From: Croceifilum oryzae
GTDB lineage: Bacteria; Bacillota; Bacilli; Thermoactinomycetales; Thermoactinomycetaceae
Assembly (NCBI RefSeq): GCF_030814315.1
Contig: NZ_JAUSUV010000006.1
Span: 124,001 to 188,000, forward strand
Length of the DNA: 64,000 nt
Direction: 5' to 3'
Part shown: positions 9,424-17,166 of the stretch, in pieces
How the letters are laid out: each line of letters begins with the position of its first letter
Position numbering within the stretch: the stretch's first letter is position 1
Translations under genes and position numbers: made by a program
Notes under the pieces: generated by a model
Told to the model about the DNA's origin: nothing
The model's input: only the letters and a program-made list of their open reading frames with translations
Database searches by the model: none

Positions 9424-11277
9424 TCATGCATCGTTTTCATCTTCATTCATTACAAAAGAAGAAGCTTGTAAATGATATAAACCAGCATAAATCCCGTCTT
9501 CCTTTATTAGCTTCCGATGACTCCCCTGCTCCACTATCTTTCCTTCATCCATCACAATGATCTTGTCTGCAAAGCTCACGGATGAATAACGATGCGTAAT
9601 AAATATGCCTAGTTTTCCTTTTACGAGATTGTAAAATTTATCAAATACATCCTTCTCTGCTTCTGGATCTAAATAAGAGCTAGGCTCGTCCAATATATAG
9701 AGGTCTGCTTTCCTCATAAAAGCTCTAGCAATCGCAATCCGTTGCCATTGCCCTCCAGAAAGTTGATGACCTTCCTCAAACCACAACCCGAGTCGCGTTT
9801 CCAGCTGCTGTGGTAACCCTTCTACCATCTCTCGAATTCCCGCTTGATTGGCCGCCTGCAGTAATTCATCATCTTGATCGATTGAATCAATATCGCCAAA
9901 CCCGATATTATGGCGCGTATCCATCTCATAATGAACAAAATCCTGAAACACAACCCCGATCCTCTTCCGTAGTTCTTCTATATCTAGCTTTCGGATCGAG
10001 ATACCATTAATCAATATCTCTCCTTGAAAATCATCATAGAGTTGCGTCATTAATTTTAATAAAGTCGTCTTACCCGAACCGTTTTTCCCGACAATCGCAA
10101 TGGTCTCACCACGACTCAGTGTAAAGCTAATATCTTGCAAAGCAGGTACGTCCCTACCTGGATATTGAAATGTTACATGACGAAATTCCACTGTTTCAAT
10201 GGTAGAAGCATCGAACTCTAGAGACGATGAGGGGAGTAAAGTAGAACGCTTCCCCTCCAGATCGAGGTAAGCAAATAAGTTTTTCATATACAAATTATGG
10301 TTGCATAAAGACAAAATCCCTTGAACGATTCCTTGTGAAGTACCATGAGTCAAGTTAGTCGCTTGAATCATTCCCACTACATTCCCGACTAGTAATTGTC
10401 CAACATACGCCGTCCATAAAATGAGTAAAATAACAGCTCCAAGCATCACCTGATAAAAAATTTCAAAGAACAAGGAAATAAGTGATCGTTTCCGAATAAG
10501 CTTTTTATCCTCTTCATAAAAACCCTGAAACAACTTTTCATATCTAGCTTTCAAATAGCTGCCTAACTGAAATAACTTTATCTCTTTAAACGTGCTATCC
10601 TTCGTTAATAAAAAGCCCAAATACCAAGCCTCTCTCTGCCTAGGTGCTCGCTTATAGCTTAAGATGAACTCCTCCTTGCCTAAGCGCAAGAAAGAAAAAA
10701 ACGAAGACACAGGAATCAATATCAATAGAGCTGCCACCCACGCATTCCAAGAAACGATCAGTGCTACGGTTGAAAAGAGAGTAATCAAGCTCGTCCCCAG
10801 TGTAAAGATGCTACTAAATATTTGATAGGGTCGATAACTTGTCTCTTGTCTAGCTCGTTGTAGTTGATCCTGTATATCTGAGTCTTCAAACGCAGCTAAA
10901 GATAGCTGAATGGACTTTTCCATAATCAAGATATTAATGCGATTGGTTAATAACTTCTCAAATAGCGGATTCAAGTAATTTTCAATCAGCACTAAACACT
11001 GAGAGAACAAGCCTAAAACGACATAGACCCCAAACGCCCAACCAATCGCTTCAAACGTCCCCTGTTGATGTGATTTTGCAACACTATTAATTAATTCGGT
11101 TGTGGCTAACAATGCAACAACAGGGGTCAAACCTTGCAATATATTAATAGCGGCGATGATGAGAAGATATCCTTTATGGGTTTCCCACAGAAGCCGAAAA
11201 ATTCTAGGCCAGTATGTAATGGAGCGAAGTATATTGGAGAGAGAAATATCTTCTAGCTCTGCATCCTCTTTTTTCAC
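9424..11277 (-). CDS. lanT: ABC exporter of the lanthipeptide locus (LanT type, no peptidase domain)
   Basis: 617 residues from a GTG at 11277, behind GGGGGG and 1 bp after the lanB stop. An N-terminal six-helix membrane domain (about residues 40-340) is fused to an ATPase with Walker A GKNGSGKTT, signature LSGGQWQRIAIARA, Walker B and D-loop LYILDEPSSYLD and ITHRYSS. There is no N-terminal C39 peptidase, as expected for a class I exporter of the NisT/SpaT kind; the leader must be removed by a separate protease, and none is seen nearby. It exports the modified product of lanA. Confidence 0.9.
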   Translation of the reverse strand: MKKEDAELEDISLSNILRSITYWPRIFRLLWETHKGYLLIIAAINILQGLTPVVALLATTELINSVAKSHQQGTFEAIGWAFGVYVVLGLFSQCLVLIENYLNPLFEKLLTNRINILIMEKSIQLSLAAFEDSDIQDQLQRARQETSYRPYQIFSSIFTLGTSLITLFSTVALIVSWNAWVAALLILIPVSSFFSFLRLGKEEFILSYKRAPRQREAWYLGFLLTKDSTFKEIKLFQLGSYLKARYEKLFQGFYEEDKKLIRKRSLISLFFEIFYQVMLGAVILLILWTAYVGQLLVGNVVGMIQATNLTHGTSQGIVQGILSLCNHNLYMKNLFAYLDLEGKRSTLLPSSSLEFDASTIETVEFRHVTFQYPGRDVPALQDISFTLSRGETIAIVGKNGSGKTTLLKLMTQLYDDFQGEILINGISIRKLDIEELRKRIGVVFQDFVHYEMDTRHNIGFGDIDSIDQDDELLQAANQAGIREMVEGLPQQLETRLGLWFEEGHQLSGGQWQRIAIARAFMRKADLYILDEPSSYLDPEAEKDVFDKFYNLVKGKLGIFITHRYSSVSFADKIIVMDEGKIVEQGSHRKLIKEDGIYAGLYHLQASSFVMNEDENDA

Positions 11278-11278
11278 C

Positions 11279-14200
11279 TTATTCCCCCCTGAAGTGCCGC
11301 AAGTTTCGTAACGTATGTCTAGCTAGCGTCATCACTTTATCTTCTTTTTCTCCATCCAATCCAACCAAGCGATTTAAGTGCAAATGAATCACACTCGCAA
11401 TAATATAATGGAATTTATTATATAAACGTCCTTGCTTCTCGGTCTGCTTCAGACTTGCCGCGTATCGCTTCACATACTCTTTACGCAAATTCAGCAATGG
11501 TAGAATCCGCTGACCCTCTTCATCCTGTTGCAAGCCAGCCCAATCATTCATGCTATTCGCTAAACGGAGATACTCTTTCCGATCTTTACGGAAATCTTGT
11601 AAATACAGCTTGGGGTTTACGCGACGATCTAACCATAACAGTTGCTCCTCAAATGAAAGATCGAAACTCTCCAGCAAATGGATTACACTAATAGCCCCTA
11701 ATATCTCCTCACTCATCTGAATCTGACCCCAACGTTTCCAACCAATCCATTCAGAGACGACGATGCTATCCGCTGCAAAAACTTGTTCCACTTCATTCAT
11801 CAGCTCAAGCCCACCATATCGTTCAACCTCTGGATCATATGTGTCAATAACCAAACGTGTTAAAAGGCCTTCTCCTTTAAGAGACTCCGCCCATTCATAT
11901 ATTTCAGGAATGCCTCTAGTAACAAGCTCTCTCGGGTCTCCATGAAAGCGGAGACGAATATGGGTTTCAGGATCACCGTACCTCATAAAGTAAGAGTAGT
12001 CCGACCAGCCTGATTCCTGCACTTGTTGCACAAAATTCTTCAGATAACCGCCAATAAACTCCTCTTGCCGACTACCCAGTCCATATAATTTCAAAAAGAG
12101 CCAGTTGCTACCGGGTAAGCTCGTCCGTTCATGAAGATCGATCAAAGGCTTATCCTTCAGTTGATCAATCCGACTAGCTACCTGTTGCCTCCTAGTCCCT
12201 TGCTCTTTTTTCGTCGCTTTTTCTTTTTTTATTAAAGGGAACACACACTCCATCACAAAGTGACCGTCCTCCCCTTCCACCCATACATCTGATGGATCAT
12301 ATCCCATCTCTGTCATAACAAGCTGTCCATCCGAGCGTAATTTACCAAAATCCCGGCGTAACTCTTCTGCATGAAGAGGATGGGTTAAATCTAACAAGAT
12401 TCGGTTATCCTCGACCGTTAAGTAGATAAAACGAGGTACCTTCCACCTTTCACGCCATGCCTGTAGTGCATCAAACCAAGCTTCTGATTCTAGCTTCGAA
12501 TCGAGCATCGTATCATTTAATAGCCATCTAGCAGGGCTTATGATCGTTCGACCAATTCGCAAACGAGGCAAGAAAGCAGCTCGCTCTAGCGAACCCCATT
12601 TAAAAGACATCCACCTTCTCGTACCCTCTACCGATATTTCTTTTAAAAATCGATATACATTGGGAGAACCTGCATGATTCAGCATATGCCCTGTACATGG
12701 AATCACTTGTTTTTCTAAAGACTTCGATTTTACATAAAAACCATCCTGCGTACAGCCAACAACCAAGTCAGACAGATCAATCGTCTCAGAAGACTCTTTC
12801 GAAGAATTCGTCCCCAATGCAATCTCATAAGGGCGCATATTCTTTGACAACGAAACATTACCAGATCTCCCCGAAGTAGATAAATAGACTAACTCAGCGA
12901 AAGCACCATCAGGCTCTTTCTCTTGCTCCAGACGGTGTATATCCTTCCACTGCTCCTCTAATTCCGAATCAAATAGATCGAGAAAACGACCAAATGATTT
13001 CCCCGCTCCATCAGACCCTGAATTGGGCGAGATTACTAATTGAAAATCGCCTTGATCCATCGCTTCTGTCGAGGAAGTAGACACCGTAAAATATAGCTCC
13101 ATCGAAGGCGACGCGTTCTCTTCTCTTTGATTTTCTGGCTCCAATTGTTTTATTTTTTCTTCAGTCAATTCAATTTCAATGTCCCCTGCTACCCAAGATT
13201 CGAGCATCCATTGATGCAACAGAGACTCTCTCTTCGTCGAAAACGAAAATGGCTGTGGCATATACGGTCGATGGCTAGGTGGATACTGATAAGTAGCGGG
13301 CGCACCTAAACCTTGATCCTCGTCAAGGAGTTCAAGCAACGGAACCTCTTGATAGTAGCCGTACTTCTCCAGAAAATCGCTACGATAAGATTCGAGATGT
13401 ACATTAGCAGACTGATCCGGAGATAAACGCCATAAACATTCAGCAGTCCGTGCCACTTCTTCTCGAATCGACGTAGAAAGAGCTACCTCTTTTTTACGCA
13501 CAGCTAAATCTACTTGTAAGGGCGTTTTCACTTCTGCTATTTCTTTCATCTGAGCGGTCAGTTGTAAATACTTCTCTTCTCCCTCTCCAATCGAAAGCTG
13601 GTCGTATTCACATAGTTCGTTCGCTAACTCCTGAAGCTGCCTTTTTTGCACTTCCATCCCCTGAACAGCAGATAACTTATCCAATATATAAGCGAATGGT
13701 GACTCCACCATAAAAGGAGGGCGTAATTCACTTATTAAAAATTCCTGCTGAAAAAGTTGCCAGACAAATTGTGTGATTTGCTCCTCGCTCGCTTCTGGAT
13801 AGTCCTTCATCAGTTGATCCGTTACCAGTTGAAACTGGATTGGTTGTTTTGCCAGTTGAAAAACACGCTCTACGACTTCTGTATATCGAACCGAGGCCAT
13901 CTCCATTTTTCTGTCTTCTTGTCCATACAGCGTCTGATAAGGCAACTTCGCTCTAGATCTGTTTATATAGGTAGCATCATTTACTTGTACCTGAAGTTGT
14001 TTTACGATCTCTAGATTTACTTCAAACGATTGTACTACCTTTAACAACCACTCCATATCAGGTCGGGATCGTTTCCGGTAGGTAGATAAAGCCCCCACTT
14101 CCATTCGGGACTCCTCTCCAAAAGAACCTGTTGTCACACCCGAGCACAAACCATACGGAGTAGATCTAGTTGTCATGCGCAAAAAATAGCGTAAAAATCC

Positions 14201-14503
14201 TTTTATCGCTTGATCTTGCTTACGGGGCTGAGTATTATTCGTCAAATTAGGAAGAGATTGGAGGAGAGAGGGGCTGGCAACAGCTAACACTTCTCTGATC
14301 CTCTTATCTTGAGATAATGCAACTAATTTGGACAAAGCCTCTTCCCTCATACCCGCCCACTCTGTTGATGAACTTTCTAATGAACGTAAATATAATTCAA
14401 AAGGGAGCGAAGGAATTCGTAACATATAAAAATCAAGTGGTTCATATAAATAAGATGATTCTTTCGATTTATTTTCTACTTTATCTATCATTTGTAAAGA
14501 CAT
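11279..14503 (-). CDS. lanB: Class I lanthipeptide dehydratase LanB
   Basis: 1074 residues from the ATG at 14503, directly behind GGAGG; an in-frame codon 12 bp upstream overlaps the ribosome site. Full-length LanB dehydrates Ser and Thr in the precursor by glutamyl-tRNA-dependent glutamylation and elimination. The N-terminal part contains KGFLRYFLRMTTRSTPYGLCSG, the classical RxTPFGL-type block (here TPYGL), and the C-terminal SpaB_C elimination domain begins near SLPGSNWLFLKLYGLGSRQE with MRYGDPETHIRLRF. It follows lanA after a hairpin and is nearly contiguous with lanT. Confidence 0.95.
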   Translation of the reverse strand: MSLQMIDKVENKSKESSYLYEPLDFYMLRIPSLPFELYLRSLESSSTEWAGMREEALSKLVALSQDKRIREVLAVASPSLLQSLPNLTNNTQPRKQDQAIKGFLRYFLRMTTRSTPYGLCSGVTTGSFGEESRMEVGALSTYRKRSRPDMEWLLKVVQSFEVNLEIVKQLQVQVNDATYINRSRAKLPYQTLYGQEDRKMEMASVRYTEVVERVFQLAKQPIQFQLVTDQLMKDYPEASEEQITQFVWQLFQQEFLISELRPPFMVESPFAYILDKLSAVQGMEVQKRQLQELANELCEYDQLSIGEGEEKYLQLTAQMKEIAEVKTPLQVDLAVRKKEVALSTSIREEVARTAECLWRLSPDQSANVHLESYRSDFLEKYGYYQEVPLLELLDEDQGLGAPATYQYPPSHRPYMPQPFSFSTKRESLLHQWMLESWVAGDIEIELTEEKIKQLEPENQREENASPSMELYFTVSTSSTEAMDQGDFQLVISPNSGSDGAGKSFGRFLDLFDSELEEQWKDIHRLEQEKEPDGAFAELVYLSTSGRSGNVSLSKNMRPYEIALGTNSSKESSETIDLSDLVVGCTQDGFYVKSKSLEKQVIPCTGHMLNHAGSPNVYRFLKEISVEGTRRWMSFKWGSLERAAFLPRLRIGRTIISPARWLLNDTMLDSKLESEAWFDALQAWRERWKVPRFIYLTVEDNRILLDLTHPLHAEELRRDFGKLRSDGQLVMTEMGYDPSDVWVEGEDGHFVMECVFPLIKKEKATKKEQGTRRQQVASRIDQLKDKPLIDLHERTSLPGSNWLFLKLYGLGSRQEEFIGGYLKNFVQQVQESGWSDYSYFMRYGDPETHIRLRFHGDPRELVTRGIPEIYEWAESLKGEGLLTRLVIDTYDPEVERYGGLELMNEVEQVFAADSIVVSEWIGWKRWGQIQMSEEILGAISVIHLLESFDLSFEEQLLWLDRRVNPKLYLQDFRKDRKEYLRLANSMNDWAGLQQDEEGQRILPLLNLRKEYVKRYAASLKQTEKQGRLYNKFHYIIASVIHLHLNRLVGLDGEKEDKVMTLARHTLRNLRHFRGE

Positions 14504-14676
14504 ACGAACCTCCAACGGATATACCTTTTATATAAAATAATAATTAATTAATCTATAATTATTATAAATAGCCAAATTGAAATTGATATGGACTTGGATT
14601 TTTTACCAACGTTATTTAAACAAAAACATTTCATGACATTCTTCAGCCGACCTGCTTGTTTATGGCTTACAATATA

Positions 14677-14707
14677 ACAATGGAATCGGATAAACCGATT
14701 CCATTGT
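14677..14707 (-). terminator. Hairpin between lanA and lanB, candidate partial terminator or attenuator
   Basis: A 13-bp perfect stem (ACAATGGAATCGG with CCGATTCCATTGT) surrounds an ATAAA loop about 20 bp after the lanA stop. On the minus strand it is followed by TATATTGTAAG, not a clean T run, so partial read-through into lanB is plausible, giving much more lanA than lanB mRNA, as in other lantibiotic operons. Confidence 0.7.
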
Positions 14708-14725
14708 CAATCGTTTATTCATCTA

Positions 14726-14959
14726 TTAGCAAACTTTAGCAGTCTTGCCAGCTCCTCCACAGAAGAACATGGTGCAACCAAAACCTTGTGTTGGCGGTGT
14801 TGGTGGTGGGCAATCTGAAGAACAATCGTTTGTTCTAGCACAACGTCCTGATGCTCCACAGTCTGATCCACAAGTTCTTTGTTGCGTCACCAATGGACCT
14901 TTATTACCTGTATCAATTGAACTTAATTGTAAATCCAAGTCAAATTTATTGTTAGACAT
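14726..14959 (-). CDS. lanA: Class I lanthipeptide precursor, Cys- and Pro-rich core
   Basis: 77 residues from the ATG at 14959, behind GGGAGGTG. The leader MSNNKFDLDLQLSSIDTG has FDLDLQ, the class I FNLD-type recognition box. A likely leader end is after Gln-Gln-Arg28 (VTQQR before TCGSDC), resembling a NisP-type Arg cleavage. The putative core of about 49 residues has eight Cys (30, 34, 40, 46, 50, 62, 67, 77) and ten Ser/Thr, a proline spacer PPPTPPT between two Cys-rich halves, and a C-terminal Cys. It does not match nisin, subtilin, epidermin or geobacillin patterns that I know. It is first in the locus, with lanB, lanT and lanC downstream. Confidence 0.9.
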   Translation of the reverse strand: MSNNKFDLDLQLSSIDTGNKGPLVTQQRTCGSDCGASGRCARTNDCSSDCPPPTPPTQGFGCTMFFCGGAGKTAKVC

Positions 14960-15019
14960 CCATTTCACCTCCCTTTACATTACTTTTCCATATTAAAGCG
15001 AATCCAGATAAATTCACAC

Positions 15020-15064
15020 TTCGCAAAGTTGCATTTTTTATATTTCAATTATTATTTTTGCGAA
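15020..15064 (-). promoter_or_regulatory. lanA upstream region with an inverted repeat
   Basis: TTCGCAAA (15020-15027) and TTTGCGAA (15057-15064) form a perfect 8-bp inverted repeat separated by 29 AT-rich bases, 60 to 105 bp upstream of the lanA ATG. This is the expected promoter position and the spacing, about three and a half helical turns centre to centre, is compatible with an operator pair. I cannot identify a clear -35/-10 pair with confidence. Confidence 0.4.
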
Positions 15065-15086
15065 ATTTATATTTTAATTACAAAGA

Positions 15087-15122
15087 AAATGCGACCGAGC
15101 ACATAGCATGCTTGGTCGCATT
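15087..15122 (-). terminator. Terminator of the deaminase gene
   Basis: On the minus strand AAATGCGACCAAGCA and TGCTCGGTCGCATTT form a 15-bp stem with one mismatch or wobble, followed by TCTTTG. It separates the deaminase gene from the lanA promoter region. Confidence 0.7.
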
Positions 15123-15124
15123 TT

Positions 15125-15580
15125 TCATTTTTCTAAACTCCCTTTCTCCCGCTCCACTCTATCTAAGAAGTCCTTCAAATCCTCCCGAATCAAGTCTTCC
15201 CAATAACCCAGACTTACTTCTACTCCATACTCACGCAAATGATTCATTCCGTTTCCATTTACCTGCTCATACGGATCACCAATCCCTATCACCACACGAG
15301 CCACTCCTGCATCCGTCAGGGCAACACAGCACGGGCCTGTCCTTCCATAGTGAGCACAAGGTTCCAATGTACAGTACACCGTTGCTCCCTTCGCCTTCTC
15401 CCCTGCATCCGCCAACGCATTTATCTCCGCATGTGGTCCACCCAGATGAGAAGTATGTCCTCGCCCCACGATCCTGCCATCCTTCACCACGATCGCCCCG
15501 ACAGGCGGATTCGTCCCCGTCTTTCCCTGAGCTTTTCGACCTTCCTCTATAGCAATTAGCATGTATTCTAGATCAGTCAT
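15125..15580 (-). CDS. Stand-alone RibD-type (CMP/dCMP superfamily) zinc deaminase
   Basis: 151 residues. The zinc site is complete: His50 and Glu52 in GGPHAEINAL and Cys75/Cys84 in TLEPCAHYGRTGPC. The PCAHxGRTGPC form and the N-terminal NPPVGAIVVKDGRIVG are those of the deaminase domain of RibD/RibG (diaminohydroxyphosphoribosylaminopyrimidine deaminase), but the C-terminal reductase domain is absent and no riboflavin genes are adjacent. It may deaminate a pyrimidine or pterin-like compound, or belong to a nucleoside antibiotic or pseudouridine-type pathway. The catalytic class is secure, the substrate is not. Confidence 0.8.
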   Translation of the reverse strand: MTDLEYMLIAIEEGRKAQGKTGTNPPVGAIVVKDGRIVGRGHTSHLGGPHAEINALADAGEKAKGATVYCTLEPCAHYGRTGPCCVALTDAGVARVVIGIGDPYEQVNGNGMNHLREYGVEVSLGYWEDLIREDLKDFLDRVEREKGSLEK

Positions 15581-15729
15581 ACATTTTCAATCCCTTCCTA
15601 ACAATCATGTAAATAATTATATCCACTCTTTCCCTACTCGATTTCTCGAATAACAAATTTGATTTACCTCTATACAATATACGGACTTTCACAACCATAT
15701 AAAAGCCTAGTGACAGGTAGTTAATCTAG

Positions 15730-16160
15730 TCCGTAGTGTCTCATGTAATTCAATAGCATGTTTTATGCCTTTCATGCTTCAGGCCGAATTTTTGTACCCT
15801 ACCTTTATATGTGCCTTTTCTTTTCACAACAGCGATTCCAGCTTGTTATTTTTCCTTAATCATCGTTCGATCCAACTCACTAAAGGCAGACATAACGGTT
15901 AGGATAAACTTTCCTGAGGGAGTCCTTGTATCAATCCCTAAATTGAGTATCATTAGATGGATGCCTCGCTTTTCCAACTCTTCGATAATCTCCAGCAGCT
16001 GTTTAGTATTTCTTCCTAGGCGGTCCATTCGAGTAACAACGAGCGTATCTTCTTTTACTAGTTGATCGAGTAGTTGATTTAATGCTTCTTTTTGGCTTTG
16101 AACCCCTGAAATAATACAGAAAATCAACACAAAGATAACCAATCAATAAAGTGTACCCTA
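15730..16160 (-). pseudogene. Decayed serine recombinase (resolvase/invertase)
   Basis: A 98-codon open frame on the minus strand contains ISGVQSQKEALNQLLDQL, VVTRMDRLGRNTKQLLEII and FSELDRTMIKEK, the core of a serine resolvase catalytic domain. The frame stops at TAA (15848-15846), exactly where relatives have Gln; reading through gives QAGIAVVKRKGTYKGRVQKFG, the normal start of the C-terminal helix, before frame is lost again near 15755. Upstream, the residues IGYLCVDFL in another frame resemble IGYxRVST, so the N-terminal catalytic-serine segment is deleted and frameshifted. It is a relic of a mobile element; no terminal repeats were found. Confidence 0.85.
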
Positions 16161-16234
16161 TTGATAAGGATTTATTAAAGGTTTTAGCTACTTTGTAATC
16201 TATTTTTAAATTATAGAATTTTCATATTATATTA

Positions 16235-16263
16235 TTGACAGCTTACTCCCCTTAAAATATACT
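16235..16263 (+). promoter_or_regulatory. Strong sigma-A-type promoter of the 16.3-19.4 kb gene set
   Basis: TTGACA (16235-16240), a 17-bp spacer and TATACT (16258-16263) match the vegetative consensus closely. Transcription would start near 16270, about 80 bp before the YiiX-like gene. Confidence 0.8.
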
Positions 16264-16294
16264 AAGTAGTATAAAATATACTGTTTGGTATATT
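16258..16294 (+). promoter_or_regulatory. Two palindromes at the promoter, candidate operators
   Basis: TATACTA-AG-TAGTATA (16258-16273) is a perfect 7-2-7 palindrome that includes the -10 box. AATATAC-TGTTTG-GTATATT (16275-16294) is a second 7-6-7 palindrome just downstream of the expected start. Repressor binding here would block initiation. The TetR gene ending this gene set is the natural candidate, by inference only. Confidence 0.55.
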
Positions 16295-16349
16295 TATTAT
16301 AATCAAAAATCATCGATGCCCGAAATATGGAAGTGGGAGGGTTCAATTT

Positions 16350-17108
16350 ATGGTTAAGAAAGTCATGGCAACTTATTTAGCTGTAACTTGTTTACTAACG
16401 ACTAGCAGTGTCTTTGCATCAGACTCAGAGGATGCTATCCAGCAAAAGATAGCAGAAGCGAATCAAGAAATGCAAGAGGCTTTAAAAAGTGTGCCAAAAG
16501 AGAAGCTAGAAGCGGCAAAAAAGGAGTTGGAAAGTTCGCAGAAAACGTACGAAGAATTCCTTCGTAAAGAAGTGAGAGTAGATCCAGTCAAAGTAGCAGA
16601 AGCGTTGCGATTAAAATTCAATGATCCAAATATCACGGCGGAAGATGCAAAGAATCTAGGTGCGTTAGGATTCCCTCCCAATCACCATACACGGGGAGAT
16701 ATTTTCATTACGTGGGACAGCAAGACTGTGTACAGACATGGACATGCAGGGATTGGTTCAAAAAGCGAAAGACTCACTGTAGAAGCTTTGCCAGATGGTG
16801 GGGTGCAGTATCAATCTCGTAGTAAATGGCCTAGTGACATGAAGAAATGGGCCGCCTATCTCGTTTCAGGCGCGAAGAGCGATGAGTACCAAACAGCCGC
16901 CAATTGGGCGGAACATAGCGTTGGGAAGGATTATAGTATTGCCTATTTAAATAAGTGGAGAACAGACGCATATTACTGTTCATCACTTGTCTGGAGATCT
17001 TGGTACAATCAGGGTCATGATTTAGATTATGATGGCGGAGGTGCGGTTACTCCGCCTGATATTGATAAGAGTGAAAAAGCAATCGCCTATTATACAAAAG
17101 GTTTTTAA
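16350..17108 (+). CDS. Secreted YiiX/NlpC-P60-type permuted papain-fold hydrolase
   Basis: 252 residues with a signal peptide ending at VFA near residue 23. Residues 25-75 form a charged helical, possibly coiled-coil segment. The C-terminal domain has RGDIFITWD, then His132 in HGHAGI and Cys210 in DAYYCSSLVWRSWY, the His-before-Cys order of permuted papain-like (YiiX, C92 or CHAP-related) enzymes. It probably cleaves or transfers an amide bond at the cell surface, perhaps in peptidoglycan or lipid-linked substrates. Ribosome site GGGAGGG. First of a co-oriented set with a lipoprotein, a membrane protein and TetR, but a terminator follows it. Confidence 0.75.
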   Translation: MVKKVMATYLAVTCLLTTSSVFASDSEDAIQQKIAEANQEMQEALKSVPKEKLEAAKKELESSQKTYEEFLRKEVRVDPVKVAEALRLKFNDPNITAEDAKNLGALGFPPNHHTRGDIFITWDSKTVYRHGHAGIGSKSERLTVEALPDGGVQYQSRSKWPSDMKKWAAYLVSGAKSDEYQTAANWAEHSVGKDYSIAYLNKWRTDAYYCSSLVWRSWYNQGHDLDYDGGGAVTPPDIDKSEKAIAYYTKGF

Positions 17109-17116
17109 TGAATCAG

Positions 17117-17146
17117 TCGGTGGAAGTTCCACCGATATCCTTTTTT
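17117..17146 (+). terminator. Terminator after the YiiX-like gene
   Basis: TCGGTGGA and TCCACCGA form an 8-bp perfect stem with a 3-base loop, followed by TATCCTTTTTT. The lipoprotein gene starts 20 bp later, so its expression probably depends on read-through. Confidence 0.8.
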
Positions 17147-17166
17147 AAAAGGGAGTGAATGGAGTT

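Noticed and set aside
14677-14707. Hairpin between lanA and lanB as a riboswitch
   Set aside because: It is a single simple stem with no aptamer-like surroundings; a partial terminator explains it better.
15058-15559. Long plus-strand reading frames of 164 and 106 codons
   Set aside because: They run opposite to the RibD-type deaminase, are Pro/Ser/His-rich shadows, and have no ribosome site.
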